A stretch of DNA of 64,000 nucleotides from assembly GCF_001649575.2 (NCBI RefSeq), contig NC_051431.1, forward strand, positions 10,549,721 to 10,613,720, given 5' to 3'. Positions 35,981 to 49,260 of this stretch are shown piece by piece (position 1 is the first letter of the stretch; each line of letters starts with the position of its first letter). This DNA is from Kryptolebias marmoratus. Its lineage: Eukaryota; Chordata; Actinopteri; Cyprinodontiformes; Rivulidae. Below the pieces are notes generated by a model. It did no database searches, was not told the DNA's origin, and saw only the letters and a program-made list of their open reading frames with translations. The position numbers were made by a program, and so were the translations under genes.

Positions 35981-36624
35981 TTTTCTTCAGACAGAAACTG
36001 TTTTCTTTGCTGAACAAACTCGATCCTTTTGTGCCACTACAGATGTTCCTGTAAAGCATTTCAGATTCAGTTTTATTTGAGTCAAAAGGTCATTGTAATC
36101 TTGTATCTGACCTTAAAATGTGTCTCTAGCATCCTTTGGGTGAATAAACACAAAGTTCGTGTTCTGTAAAACAGCTCAACTCATATTTTTCTTGGTACAA
36201 GAGGTTAAATGTGTTCCTTGTGTTTTCTATACTCCACTGCAGCCACTGGATGTTCACACTGACCAAAGAGTCAATCCGTTTTCAGATGTAACACAACTGT
36301 GCTGTTTGTGAAAGCATTAATCAGACTCACCAGGTAGTTTGGAATACATGAAATCTTTATAAAGCGCAAAACCATCAAGTCAAAATCTAACACAGTCTCA
36401 TATGGTGTTTGGTTAAAAAAGGTTTGATGTAAATTATTCAACTGAATACATAAAAAGCAATTTCTTTATCTATTTAAAAGATAAATGCAATATATTTGCC
36501 AGAAGCAACTTCTTACAAATGTACAAAAGAGTGCTGTTTTGTTGTTGTTTTTTCAGTTGCTGTCTTTTCAATATAAGTTTGCTTTGTCAGTATTTTCCTT
36601 AAAGCATTTACATATCACACCCCT

Positions 36625-36919
36625 GATGTGGAGTAAAAACAATTAATGTCTTACCTAATGTAGATAACTGTTTGAACAGCCTCAATTTAGAAAAAAAAAA
36701 GAGTTTGATTCTGATTGGACTGAGCAGGGCCAAGCCTGAAATGAATGGGCACCATCTTGAAATAATGCCAATCTAAAAAGAAGCATAGTGATTTACTTTT
36801 TAAAAACTTTCACACAGCTGTCAGTTTCCCTTTACACAGTTATATACAGACTCTGATAGCTGTTTGCAAATACAAATAGCACCCCTGGAACTCCAATTCA
36901 AAAGGTCTGAATTATTCCT
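36625..36919. mobile_element. TTAA-type long-inverted-repeat MITE, copy E (internally deleted)
   Basis: The left arm ACAATTAATGTCTTACCTAA, GAACAGCCTCAATTTAG and GATTGGACTGAGCAGGGCC joins a short centre and directly the right terminal block TTCAAAAGGTCTGAATTATTCC. The right flank reads TTAG instead of TTAA. At about 295 bp it is half the length of the others. Confidence 0.75.
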
Positions 36920-39833
36920 TTAGTACTTTATTGGACTTTAAGAAAATATTGTCCTCTTCTTGTGTTTCAATTTCGTTTTTTAATCAGATTTAATCTCTGA
37001 AACAAAAATCTAGTGTACTGTGCATCTTTTCTGTTGCTAAACATAATTCATAAAGGTGCTGGACATCTTAATTGAGCAATTAACACGAATCCCTGGAGTT
37101 GTGTAACAGCCGAAAGGAAATTAAAAAGAACTGTTATTTATTTATTTATTCATTCATTTATATTTCTGTTGTGTTCAATGAATATCCTTTATCATTCCCC
37201 CGCTTCTCTTGATTATCTGCACAAACTTGCAAATCAATGATGTTTCACTTTTTACACTCTTTTCCCCTCTTTTCCTTGGGAGACAGTAATCCCCAGCTGC
37301 AGCACTAATAGCATTAGCAGAGCATATCCAATCCCCTTAGAACACCAACAGGCAGCGTAGAGCTCAGACCCACCCTGAGACACAGAGTCTGAGGGACTAC
37401 CCTACCCATACCGCCTCGGGGAATCCATGTGTGCTAGTGAGCACAGTTCTGATTTGACTGAAGTAAAACAAGCATTGAATTAAGAGTGAAAAAGAACAGC
37501 TTAAATCATTATAATACCACACAGAATTTAAGTCAAAGTCACAGCTGAGCTCTTTGAAAAGCAAAATGAATAGGACTGACTATAAAATGTGGTAAAATAA
37601 TCTTTAACCTGTTTTAACAGTCAGGTACGTTGAGTGCTTGGCAAAGAAATTTGAGTACAATCTAAAATATTTTACTTTTAGATGATTTTTAGATGATCAA
37701 TATGTCATAATTTGGGTATTTGTGGAGTTTTTTATGTTGATCTTTCTTTGAGTTTCTTATGTTTTGTTATGGGTTTGACAATTTGGCTGTTTAGTTGAAT
37801 TTTGTCCTGTTTTTTATGCTTATTCCACCAGCTGTCCTCTCCAGTCCTTGTTTCCAGCTTCTTTCACACCACCTTTAACCCATTAGTAATCAGCACACCT
37901 GTTGACACGCAGTTATCACGATTCTCAGCACATATCTTCATTGTTTTTTCTTAGTTCTTTGTCAGGTTGTCTATTAACCTTTATGTATCTTGCTGTTTGT
38001 TTGTTGGACATAGTGGATTGGAGGCTGTTGGTAAAATCAAATTCTTGCTAAAACTAGCAAGTAGAAAAATGTTCTCCGCTTTCTTTCCCATTTTTACTTA
38101 ATACAATAAGTTTATTTACAGAGGTATGAAATAATAAACAATCTAAATCATTTTTCACATATTTTTGTTTCTGATCGAAAATCCTCACAGCCTCTCGGTG
38201 AGCTCTGAGATTACTGTACGGCCCTTGAATTATTCATGTACACACAAACAGAGTGTGCATGCATTTGTTGTTTGCCTATGTCGAAGTAATGCCAGTACAT
38301 GCGTATTCATACAGTGTGTGCATTGGGAGAAAAAAAGACATGAAGAAAAGAAGGCTGCGCTGGCTTCTCAAACTTGGTTCATTAACTTCACAAGACAAAC
38401 AAATGTTGTCCCCGAACACAGCCTTGTAAGACGGACCAGCCAACCAGCAGAATACTTGTCTGCCTTTGTCCCATTCGATGTAAGAGAGGCTGCCAAGCAC
38501 TCTGCTTCTTGACTACAGCTCAATCTCTCAGTCGTTACCAATTGCTCACAGTGAGTCACTGACTTGAAACCCGTCTGCCACAGCACCAGCTCACAAGTAA
38601 TCATTCCACTATGCAGAGTCTATAGTGTTTTGTTTTTTTTTCCTTTTTTGTGTACAAGAGAGAGGAGAAGATGATGTAGACACAAGGAGGGAAGAAGGAA
38701 ACTACAAACCAATGAAGAAGAAGAAGAAGAAGAAGAAGAAAAGGTTGAGGGGGGGACGGTTGTGCGTCAGGCCTAAGAATGAGCTGTGAGCTAATGAGTC
38801 TAGATGAAAGCTGACTGTCCAGGCTAACTCAATTCTTTGCTCCGCTAGTCACGGTTCTTAGCTTAATGATGTTTGCTCCAGACTACTGATGCAAGAGCCA
38901 ATGTTGGATTGTCTGTTTTTGGTCATGTGTTTTTCTGTGACCCTTGTTGCTGTTTGCATGTGTGGCGTGTTGAACTTGGCCCGGGGAGCTCAGGGGGATG
39001 ACATCACACACCCAGACATCCGTTCAAGACGTGTTTACAATGCTTCAACCACCAGCATGCTTCCATCCCCACTCATATAAACACAGAATGTGGCTGACCA
39101 TGCACACACTTGTACATGTGCACACTGTTTACACAGAACAGATAAAAAAAAAAAAAAAACCCAGAGCAGGACAGAATAAGGCTGCAGCGTGTGGGGGCTT
39201 GTGGTTAAACACAGACCAAAGCAAGAGAGGGGCGAGGACGTTCCAGGGAGGTTTCTGTAAACCGTACATCGGAGATTCTGAAAGCTAAGGTGTTATGTGT
39301 ACGCAGAGGTGAGGAGGAGACGTGACTCCTGCTCAGGAATGCTGCAAAGCTGTTTGTAGAGTCAGCAGACCAACGAAAAGGCTTAGGTGGGAGATCTCTG
39401 CCCCAAAAAGTGATAGCAGGAAAAATGACAAAAGTAAAAAAAGACTGAGATCTGTTAGGCAAAATCTAACTTGTGTTGTCCGTGCTGGGTTGCTTTAGAA
39501 TTCCTTTTCCATGAATATCAATTCTCAGGTTATTATAGAGATGTTTTTTTAGAATCAGATCAAAAATCCCTGCACTTTTTCGACTATTTTTATCTTCTGT
39601 GCTTCATGTTGCCTATCCGCAGCAGATCTGTCATCACTGTGCTTTCAGAGCAGACTTTCAAAGGAATCCAGGTGTGTGTGCTACAACAAAAGCAACCTAA
39701 GAGAAAAAAAAGAAAGAAAGTAGGAAAAACATCATAAAAACCATGCAAATAAAATAATCAGGGCTAGTCTGATTCGTTTGGTATTCTGATGTGCAAGTGT
39801 TTACTCAGTCACAGGACAAAAGCATAAAAAAGC
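36920..39833. other. Non-coding stretch, no gene seen
   Basis: The frames of 60-115 codons around 38165-39737 overlap on both strands, lack domains and are not bounded by a coherent set of splice sites. A (GAA)n run lies at 38717-38741. A block at about 37270-37430 has balanced composition and may be conserved, which only alignment could show. Confidence 0.5.
38717..38741. repeat. (GAA)8 trinucleotide microsatellite
   Basis: About eight GAA/AGA units, seen directly in a purine-rich context. Confidence 0.9.
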
Positions 39834-39837
39834 TTAA

Positions 39838-40449
39838 ACAGATAGTTCAGATTTTTTTAAAGTGAGTTTTTCTAAAAAGATTATGAACAATTAATGTTTT
39901 GCTTGTTGTAGAAAACTCGTAGAACAACCTCCATTTATATTAGAGTTTAATTTTGACCAGAATGACCAAGCTAACGGCTAACTCAAGTGGGACAAGTCCA
40001 ATGTGGATTGCTGGCGTCTTTAACTTCTCCTATTTAGAAAAAAATTATGGCAGTTCAGATAAATGCTAGTTCATAAATCTTTATATCACTGTCAATTTAG
40101 CATAACACTGTTATTTACGTGGACTCTTTATTAGTTATTTGCAAGCACAAATAGCAGCTGCAGCTAGGTGTAAAACTTCATGTGCAGCAAAAGTATCATA
40201 TTATTTCTGCTGGAATGTTATTTTTTTGTTTTTGCTTTTTGACATTGTGTTTGCGTGACCTATTATGAATTTTAAACTTTAGATGTTTTAAAGGGACCCA
40301 CTTTGGTCTTTGCCACATTCAGACCAGCCAATAATTTGTTATTCCGGTCAGAATTAAACCCTATTTCTCCAAAGTGAATCCATTCAAAAAGCTATATACA
40401 ACAAGTAATTGTTCATAACTTTTCCTTGGAAGCTCTCGCTAAAATGATT
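39838..40449. mobile_element. TTAA-type long-inverted-repeat MITE, copy F (TTAA on both sides)
   Basis: TTAA lies at 39834-39837 and at 40450-40453. The left end is ACAGATAGTTCAGATTTTTT, with GAACAATTAATGTTTTGCTTG and GACCAAGCTAACGGCTAAC inside. The right arm reads GGTCAGAATTAAACCCTATT and ACAAGTAATTGTTCATAAC. The last part of the right terminal block is decayed. Confidence 0.8.
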
Positions 40450-40453
40450 TTAA

Positions 40454-43400
40454 GCTACAGCTTTAGCTTATGTGTTAAATGTGAAATAACAAGATAATTG
40501 ATTTTTTACAGGCTGAATGCTGCAGACATAAATAAGCCCCAGGCTGTACAGTACCTGAGCACACAGTGGCACCACAAGTTGAACTCCACGCTCAGCTTAT
40601 GTTAAAAGCTAACCTATGACCTCATTTTTCAACAAGGGCAGTGAGCTAAAGTTCAAATATGTTTTTAACCTAAATTATGTTTCGGTTTCTATCTTTTACA
40701 GTATGAACATTTAAAAAAAAGGAAAAGCCCTGAGCAAATGTTTGGAAAGCCCACAGGGAAAATGCTTCAACCCCTTTGGCAAATATCATAGCCTGTGAAC
40801 CCTTTTTGTTGCAGCTGAGAGTATTTCAGTTACTGTTTGAGAGATTTTCACCATTTCTCCCAGCAAAAAGTTTGTTTCACTGGAAAAATGATCTGCCTTT
40901 TGACCACAGGTTAGAAAATTGTAAGAGGCATATAGTAGCGGTGGCATCTTTAGCCTACTCAGAATTCTGTGGGGTCATTGAGATTACTGGCCTGTTCTAT
41001 TTTCCATCCTTCTTCAACTTTCATCTTTTCCACAGAAAATGGTCAAAAGTACTTTTATAACTTCGTCATCCAAATGGCTTCCTTTATGATAGCATCAAGG
41101 CTTGTTTTGATGTTGATGTTATTGATGCCTGTTTTTAAGGTCAGTTTTCTGATGGTGTTTCCATGAAAGTTCTGTCGGAGCAGATGGTCACACACCGAAT
41201 CACAGGATCATACGTCTCCACTCCAGAATCTGCTCCATCTTCTGGGAGAAATGTTCTGGAGCCAATCGGGATTCTTGACTTTGCTTCTACAATCTTTCAA
41301 GCTGTTAAACAAGTAACTATGGTTACAAGTTCTGAACAAACCTTAGCTCTAAATAAAATCACACATCTTTAAGTCAGATTCTGCTAAATACTCGAATGAG
41401 GTGTGCGGCTTTTGAAATGATGCTTCAGTCCTTAAATTCATTTCTCACAAAGCATAAATAATATGCAAATCTTACATAAAAATTAAAAAATGTTCCATTT
41501 TTACATGAGCAGTTCTTTGCAGTTCACTTCATCTTCTGCTCACTTTAGTATTCAAAGTTTAAAAAGTGGCACCAGGGAGCAAATCTCTTTACATCCCTGT
41601 GCTTAGAATTGAGGTCATAGAGGTTAATTCAAAAGTTTTAAAAAAAGAACATTATAATAACCACGGCAGCATCTGGGCATAAAAAAGGCAAACCAGATGT
41701 GGGGGGAAAAAATAGCTGCAAGTGAACGAGGAAGAGAGTAGGAGGTGAATGATTGTTCCAGGGAAGCAACAAAGAAAATACAATTTTTGTAAAACTGCCT
41801 GCAGAGTTGACGCCACACAGGGCTGGATCTCTGCAGGGGAACAGACTTACACTGACTTATTTAGGTCTTAAGATATGACTGACAGGGATTACTGTTGTAT
41901 ATGTTGTTCTTTTTCCAGGAATTTTTCTCCCTGATGTAGCTGTAGGAAGGGATAACGTTTGTCATTTAGCAGTAAACACGAAGAAGCACCACAGCTCACA
42001 ACACTGTCATTAGTTTTGCAAGTATTTTATCATTAAACATGGTAAAATTAATTATTTGTTTAACCTTATTACTGGAATGTTTTTGTGAATGTAAGTAGAG
42101 AAAAAAAAATAACTAATGTCGAGCTGCACAAGAGCAAAAACAAAATGATTCAAGATTCTTCTTCTATAATATACCCCTGTTATAATCCATAGAACGTTTT
42201 TTTTTTTTTTTTAGTTCAGTCCCAAACAACTAATCTGGCAGACATTAATATTCAAAATGTGAAAAACTCTAAGCAGTGTTTTTTTCTTGGTTGAATATTT
42301 TCAAACAGACAAGGTTGTGCTTTGAATTAGAAAGCGAATAAAGAGCACAGAGAGAACAGAGTCTGTGCAGCTTCGTTCCAACTGCATCTGAGCAAAAATC
42401 TAATTTAGATACACACAGTTTAGATCCCTCTTTGACCACATATCCAACACAGACTCCCACTCGCTGTGCAACAGAACTGAAGAACTAAGAGTCTGCCAGG
42501 CAATATGAGGCTAATCTGACTTGCGGTGCTGAAATCTGAGGCACCGTGAGACAAACAGGGTCATGACGTCAGCGAGCGAGACCTACGCCCTGTCTACATG
42601 CTGAGAGATCTGATGAGGAGGAACCTGAATGGAAATAAGGGACTGTGCACCATTTGACTTTGTTTCTTGCCTGTGTGAAGCGGGGGCACAAAGTTGACAT
42701 GTTTGCATCACGTGACTTATAATCATCTCCAGGAGAGTGAAAACAAAAGAAGGGCAGAGTGACCAAGCTACAAAAAATATGAGAGAAACAAAAAAATGAA
42801 GATTTTTGTTGAAGAAGCAAATATTGAATGTGCTGCTTGGATGAATATAAAAACACTTCCACATACTGATGGTATACAGTATGTTTCTCACTGTATTCCT
42901 CTTAAAAATCCCATCTAAACACACAGGATACTCGACTTGTCCACAGCACAAATATTTAACGTTTTAGTGGTTACGCTTCTCTCCTATGAAACTCTCCTAT
43001 TTCCTGTCTTTATTTTTATAAAACTGAGCAGAGCCAGACAAATTCCTGTGGGTGTGCTATTTTGGAGGACTGTTGATCATTTTAACAATGCCCGGCCAAC
43101 TGAGTACCAGGAAGTCAAAGACCCCATAGAGATAAATCATCATTCTCCACCTCTGGCATGATGATGCGTTCTGATTTTGAGCTGCTGTAAGAAACCATTT
43201 TGTAAACTCAGCTGATTTTATTTTCAGATCAGCTATTAGTTTATCATGCTATTCATGTCTTTTCTTTTCTTTTACAGGTGTTTTAGAAAGAGATCCAAAT
43301 GAAAATGCTATGTTTCCCATGTGAGCTGCTATCAAAAGCTCATGTCTTGTGGCGACAGACTACTAAAAGATCTTGAGACGTGTTATGGGATTTCCCCCTC

Positions 43401-43980
43401 CTCAGCTTGACAGTGTTTAAGAGGCTGCTCGTGTGACAGGCCATTGGTCCGAACAATGTAGCTGACAAAACCGTACACGTGTTTCTTTGTGACTGTTGCA
43501 GCGAGGAGAGAAGGAGCAAAACAAAGGCCACTAAGGAGGCATAAGAAGAAGAAGAATCTTGAAACCAGAAAGAAACAGTGGTAAAAGAAACAGTAGTAAA
43601 AGAGAACAAAAAAGAAACTGAAAGCTTATAGGTCACCCAATATCAGACCTGCCAGTTCAAACCTACAGTAATTCAATGATATGAGAGCTGATGTCGAGTC
43701 ACAGTACCTCTGAAATGTAATATGCACTTTACCGCTTAATTATGTTTCACCACAGAGGTTTACAGAGTGCAAAGTGTCTCCAAAACTTTGGCTAAACTAC
43801 AATCAAGGAATGATCTGGTTTTGATGTCATTCGGTCCACATGCAGACCATGGGTATGTTAATGTTTCAATTTACAAAGAACTGACATATCTAAAACGGAC
43901 AACAGAGGGTATGGCATCATGAGTGGAACAAAAGTGTTATCAGGCAGTTGCATGAGTGTCCAACAGTCAGTCAAAACTGA
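40454..43980. other. Non-coding stretch, with a consensus CRE
   Basis: No gene was found. At 42564-42571 is the palindromic cAMP-response element TGACGTCA, set in a locally CpG-containing patch (GTCAGCGAGCGAGACCTACG). The open frames at 42569-42951 on the minus strand overlap and show no family features. Confidence 0.5.
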
Positions 43981-44159
43981 CACACAACATGCCTTGTAGA
44001 TGCTTTAGTCTCCATTGCCAGCATTTTGTAGAGGGATCACACTGTGAGTTTGCATGAAGCTGCCTGGTGGCATTGTGGGATGTCCACAGGTGCCTGATGT
44101 TGGAAATGATGGGTATATAAGGGCTCCCACACATGACAGTTCTGATCATCCAAAATAAA

Positions 44160-44940
44160 TAACACCAAGAGAGGACTTTTGTATTGTGCCCCAAGAATTA
44201 CAGAACTCCATGACATCTAGGTCTGCCATCCAGGCACAGATATTAGACCCTTTACATCATTCCATGTCTCGACGACTTGCATCAGCCACAGTAATGTTTC
44301 TTTATTTTATGGGTAGGTTATCACTAACATCAGAGCAGAAAGGGGCTCAGTTTGGAGTGGGGTCATAACTGGCGGCATGACTTGATGACAAGTGGTCTTA
44401 TATCATGTTCAGCGATAAATCTCAACTCCTCTTAACCCCAGATGACCATTGTGTGCGCACAAAGCAGCGTCTAGAAGAGAACACCAATCCTACTAATTTA
44501 TTAACCTTTATTTAACCAGCCAAGTCCCATTGAGATCACAGATCTGTTTTTCAAGGGAGGCCTGGGCACTACTAATGCAGTGGAGAGACACACGAGTGTT
44601 ACTCCTGACATCATGGTGTAAGGAGCCATAGGGGATAACTTCAAGTCACCTCTGGTTGTGATTCAGAAGACCCTGACAGCACAATGCTACATCAGTGACA
44701 TCCTGCTTACCCTTCCTGAGACAGCACCCTGTTAGAGTCTTTCAACAATAAAACACTGATCCACGTGCATCTATGTTGAGGCCTTCCCATGATCAGCCAG
44801 GTCCATCAAACTTTCCTTAGTTGAGCTTGTGTGGGATCAGCTTGGAGGTGATCTTCAACCCAATGCCAATTCTTCAGGTCTCAAAGGTTCATTTACAACA
44901 GTTTTGGATCATACTGCTGCAAGGGTGATTACAACAACTA
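44160..44940 (+). pseudogene. Decayed Tc1-like transposase
   Basis: Across several frames the plus strand preserves blocks of a Tc1/mariner (DDE) transposase in the right order: SDKSQLLLTPDDHCVRTKQR (catalytic-domain segment) near 44413-44475, then TSVTPDIMV and GAIGDNFKSPLVVIQKTLTA up to about 44683, AQCYISDILLTLPE, and near the end VWDQLGGDLQP at 44829-44860, where living copies have a (P)IEHVWD-type motif. Stops and frame changes interrupt it, and a retroposon tail sits inside at 44498-44568. The terminal inverted repeats could not be located. It is a dead relic, probably inserted in the upstream region of mbnl1. Confidence 0.85.
44498..44568 (-). mobile_element. 71-bp 5'-truncated non-LTR tail nested in the Tc1 relic
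   Basis: On the minus strand it reads TGATCTCAATGGGACTTGGC and CTGGTTAAATAAAGGTTAAT, the common 3' end of a fish non-LTR family. It is bordered by CTACTAAT at 44490-44497 and again at 44569-44576, a perfect 8-bp target duplication. It interrupts the transposase sequence and is therefore younger than the Tc1 insertion. Confidence 0.9.
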
Positions 44941-47900
44941 TACAACCCTGTTCCCCACCAAATCACCCCTCGTATCCAGGCCTGAGGGTGTGCCACACTC
45001 CACTGACATGCGACCAGCAGTGTGCCTGTACTGCCAACTCCCTTTTCTCTGATATTGTGATCAATGCAATTCAGTCACATGACCTTTCAACCCATGCAGT
45101 TTCATTTCATTCCCACCACTCCATCTGAGTACTTAACTTTGTTTTTCTCAGTGAGCGTATTACAATGTGCTCCACATAATGGAACCTGTTTCACAGCTCC
45201 CAGGTTCCCCGTCAGCAGCGCTATGATGTCATCAACTCAAGACTCAGAACAGGAGGACTATTATTTTTCTGTTCACTGCAGTAATGCTCTCATCCGTAAA
45301 AACCTGGTGATGCCAGTCATGAAACCAGAGAAGCCTTTGCAAAGGCCCCGAGGTGTGTGCCGTAAGTGCGTGTGAAGGTGCTTGGAAATGAACTCCTGCA
45401 GAGAACACATACAACTGCCACCTGGCACATGATCTCAAATCATGATCGGGCAAAATTATACCCAGATGTTGCTGCGTCGATTGCAAAGCGGGAAACGAGT
45501 TGTGTAGCTTGTGGCAAAATCTGCAAAAGCTACTGTTTGATGGAAAGTCAAAGACGGCAGCTGCTTCTTGCATCTCTGACAGTTCACTGTATGAGAAAGT
45601 ACTGAAAAGCCTTATCAGGTAGCCTTATCTGAAAATCTACTTTGTGCCTCAGACATAGCAGGGCAGCATTAAAGCAGGGAGTTTGTATGAGCTTAGCGCA
45701 GTGTCTGGATATAAGCACAGCTTGACATTAGTTGTGCTCCAATGACCCTGAGAGCTGGCTATTAGAGGCTGATGGGAAAACATGGACGGGGTTCAATATT
45801 AGATCCCGCTGAGGCTGCGAAGTCTTAGCTCTGCAGCGTGTCCAGTGACTGGTTGGCGTTTAGCTGACCGGACAACGGTTTTGAATCTATTTGTCCCTGT
45901 ATACAGCAGAGGCAATCATATCAGTAAGTCTGAGGTAGCCTGACGCAGCAAACACCAGCAGCACATGTAAAACAAGCTTCTGGAAGAGCTGTGACAGAAA
46001 ATGAAATTAATCTATAATATATCAAAGAATACAAAACCAAAAAAAAGGTAAAGAAAAGGCAGTTTCATACAAAAAGGGGTTATAAATTCTAGACTCCCCC
46101 CGTCCAAGATAACATGGTGGTCCCAGGGTTATGATTACATACTGCAAAGGAACAACTCAGTCGCTTCCAACTCGTCACATACGAATGGATGGTCTGAATT
46201 CTTTGGTATCACATTTCAACTCACAAGACACTCTGTTAGCATCACTTTCAGTGTGTGTGGAGGTCCAGTAGACTTAAATAGAAGTCCCAGAACTTCTGAA
46301 ACAGAAGCCATCAGACAGTGACGGTAATCACAGAGCAGAGTTTTATTATTGATTTCTCTTTTTACCACGTCATGCTGTGGTGACATGGCATACATTTTAA
46401 AACTGGTTAAATGCAGACATGAGTTTTTGTCTCTGTTTTGTTTTCTTCCTTTTGCCCTGGTATTGATAGAAAATGAAGCAATGAGTGTTGAGGTATTTGG
46501 TCCACCAAAAAAATGTAATTTCAACAAAGTTCATGTGATATAAATAGAACTAAACAGACCACAGAGTTGTACACACAGGTGTAAAATAACAAACTTTATT
46601 TCTGGTTGTAACCCACATCCAGAAATACGTGCCAGAGTTTCAGACTGCACTACTTCAAAGGCAGAACATCTTCTTTACTTTGTCAGTTTCAGCTGTAAAA
46701 TACCATGAAGCCTGTTAATATGACGAGTTAGCTTAATAAGTCTGAAGGAGCCCAATTTAATAAAAAGGTTTAATAAAAATTTGGTTTTGGATCTTGTTTT
46801 AAATCCTTGTGAATAATAGGCTGAATTTTAACACATTTAATAATCTGTAAAATGTCCTTGCACCTGTCCTAAACCCCTTTTTTTCACAAGTATCAGTTAC
46901 CCAAGGTTATACATCTTATTGGTCGAAAATGAGGTTGACAAAAGCTCTCTGCTGGTGTTTGTCATTGTTTATGTACACAACACCCTGTTAACCATGAAAA
47001 TTAAATGTAAGTGCTTTCAGAATGAATGTACCATCTGACCTGAGATTAATGATGTCAGATGGTGTATTTCAATGCAGATTGTGGTGTTTTTTTCTGAACT
47101 TGGCCAAACAGCTGAGGAAACCTGACAATAAAGTGCTTCAGACTCATAAATCAGAGTATTCCTGACTAGTTTTGTCTCTAAAGTGAGGCTGTAACTTAGG
47201 TATAAAATTTCCCAAACTTTTCAGCTTTAGACCCACATAATAACAGGTGCAGAGATGTGCAACCCCTTTCTATCCATCTGCTTATTCTACAAACGCTGCT
47301 ATAATTAGCCTCTTTTTTTTTCAAAGAGCATAATAACATCACAAACGGCTCCAACAACCATGATATTATTTCTTAAATGAATTTAGGACTACTGTTTGCA
47401 TCTTTTCTTACAGTTATTAGAAATAATAAATGGTAATATTAAATGTATTTAAATTTCTAAAAGCCACATTCAGACTCTCATAATGTGAGGTTCCAACATT
47501 GGGAACTTAGCAACAACGTTTGCATATTTTGACAGCAAAAATATTAAGTTTCACTTGGACCAAATGATCACAGATTAATCAAACCTGACCCAAGGAAACT
47601 TTTAGTGGCCGCAGAGAAAACATGTACATCAGATTGTTGCACTTGTTTTGGGTTTAGGTTGAATGAAAAGGGACACGATGAAGCCCTCACCTCCCCCTGA
47701 GAATGCAACAAATGAGTTATTAAAGCAACACCCAGTTCAAATCTATACAAGCATTTTGATTTGTTGGAATTTTTAAACAGTAAAGAGGGTAAAGTTGGGT
47801 AAGACATTAAAAGTAAGCTAAAGTGATGCTAAAGACATAAACAGACTATGAGTGAGAAAAGTAAAACAAAAACTGCTTAGATGATTTGATTGCATCACAA

Positions 47901-48526
47901 GAGAATTATAAATATAACCTATATGCTACTAACTTTAGTGTTTTGAACCAAAAAGATCAAATCTCAAAATTTCTTTTCCTTGTCTTGTTTGACAGAGATT
48001 AAAAACTCATAAGAGCCAAACTACATCGGACTGTGATCCAGTTAACTCACTGTCAAATGTGAAGCGTGTTGATAATTAGCGCAGCGCTGCAGTGATAAAG
48101 CTCTAAGTGTGTCACCTTCCAGAAGTAGGACATCAGCAGAAGTTCCAGAGGCTAATGGGAACACTCACTCGCTCACAACGGGCCAGTATACGAAGCATAC
48201 TCACACTGCAGGATGGCGTTAGATGTTCATGTTGTCAGGTGAAATAATATATTCTAATTTTATCAGTCAGAAGGATTTTTGGTTTCTTTTAGTTCACTCA
48301 CTACCTCTTGTTTCACTCTTTCTGTGTGTGTGTGTGACTGTATGTCAGGTTACATTTAGAACTGTTTGCTCAACTCAGAGAAAGCATTGAAGTAAAACTA
48401 GTGGATACAGTTTGCCCCATTTTCTTGCACTCATTTCATTTTTATGTTTCATTTAATAAGCTTCTATCACCTGATTTATTTTATTCAGTGAAATAAAATA
48501 TGAGATTTAAAATAATGTGTTTTGCC

Positions 48527-48527
<1 letters not shown>
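44941..48527. other. Non-coding stretch, GC-richer at about 45160-46000
   Basis: Open frames at 44829-45605 overlap on both strands and carry no known domain. The 45160-46000 part has balanced composition and some CpG (for example GATCCCGCTGAGGCTGCGAAG), so it might be a regulatory or 5' non-coding part of mbnl1, but no convincing donor and acceptor pair was found. A second small CpG patch lies at about 48060-48230. Confidence 0.45.

Positions 48528-48567
<40 letters not shown>
48528..48567. repeat. (TA)20 dinucleotide microsatellite
   Basis: Twenty uninterrupted TA units, seen directly. Confidence 0.95.
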
Positions 48568-48572
<5 letters not shown>

Positions 48573-48855
48573 TTTATTATTATTATTTTTTAAATAGGTG
48601 GAGTTTTTGACTTGTAACGTTTACTTTTTGACCACACTGCCCTCTACTGGATTAAATGTGCCTCACTTGATGCTTGTTGGTAGATGAAATTTACTCTTGA
48701 ACTACTTACAGTATATGATCTGCATACATGCACCATCCATGTATATATATATTCATACAGTTCCTCATTGTGTTAGATTTCTGCAATGAAAACATTGTAT
48801 TGTCTACAATTACTCTTCAAGTTTCTTTTTAAAATTGATCAGATCATGTACCACA

Positions 48856-48856
<1 letters not shown>

Positions 48857-48903
<47 letters not shown>
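48857..48903. repeat. (TAA)15 trinucleotide microsatellite
   Basis: About 15 uninterrupted TAA units, seen directly. Confidence 0.95.
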
Positions 48904-48904
<1 letters not shown>

Positions 48905-49084
48905 TCAATAACACTGTAAAATTTTAATTTATAATAATTTTAAAAAGTACTGTAAATTGCAACATTTTTCTTGACCACCAGAGGGCAGTGTTGTTTTACA
49001 TTAAATTGTAAATCGTGGCACAGATTTTATCTAATACTTTGTGATAATAGGACACAAAACGACGTCATGTTAATGTTTTTCCTT

Positions 49085-49260
49085 GTGTGGGTGTGTTCAT
49101 CCATTTGTTTTTTAGCAAAATATCTCGTGAACCAGTGGATGCAATAACTCAGTCATTTCTCAGCATGAGATAATCTTAACCAAAACTTTAATCTAAAAAT
49201 TCTTTTGAGGAATGCTAGGACTTTAATTTTGACAATATCTCATTTAACCAGAAGCAAGTT
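49085..49260 (-). mobile_element. CA-tailed dispersed repeat (family 2), copy 5 (short)
   Basis: It starts GTGTGGGTGTGTTCATCCAT, then AGCAAAATATCTCGTGAACCAG, then a large gap, and resumes with GAGGAATGCTAGGACTTTAA, the far end seen in copy 3. It is internally deleted. Confidence 0.6.

Noticed and set aside
35710..36054. 114-codon plus-strand frame as a gene
   Set aside because: It is the decayed C-terminal part of a LINE protein plus the element tail, annotated as a pseudogene.
38165..38512. 115-codon plus-strand frame overlapped by minus-strand frames
   Set aside because: The overlapping frames on both strands have no recognisable family, and no start or splice context supports an exon.
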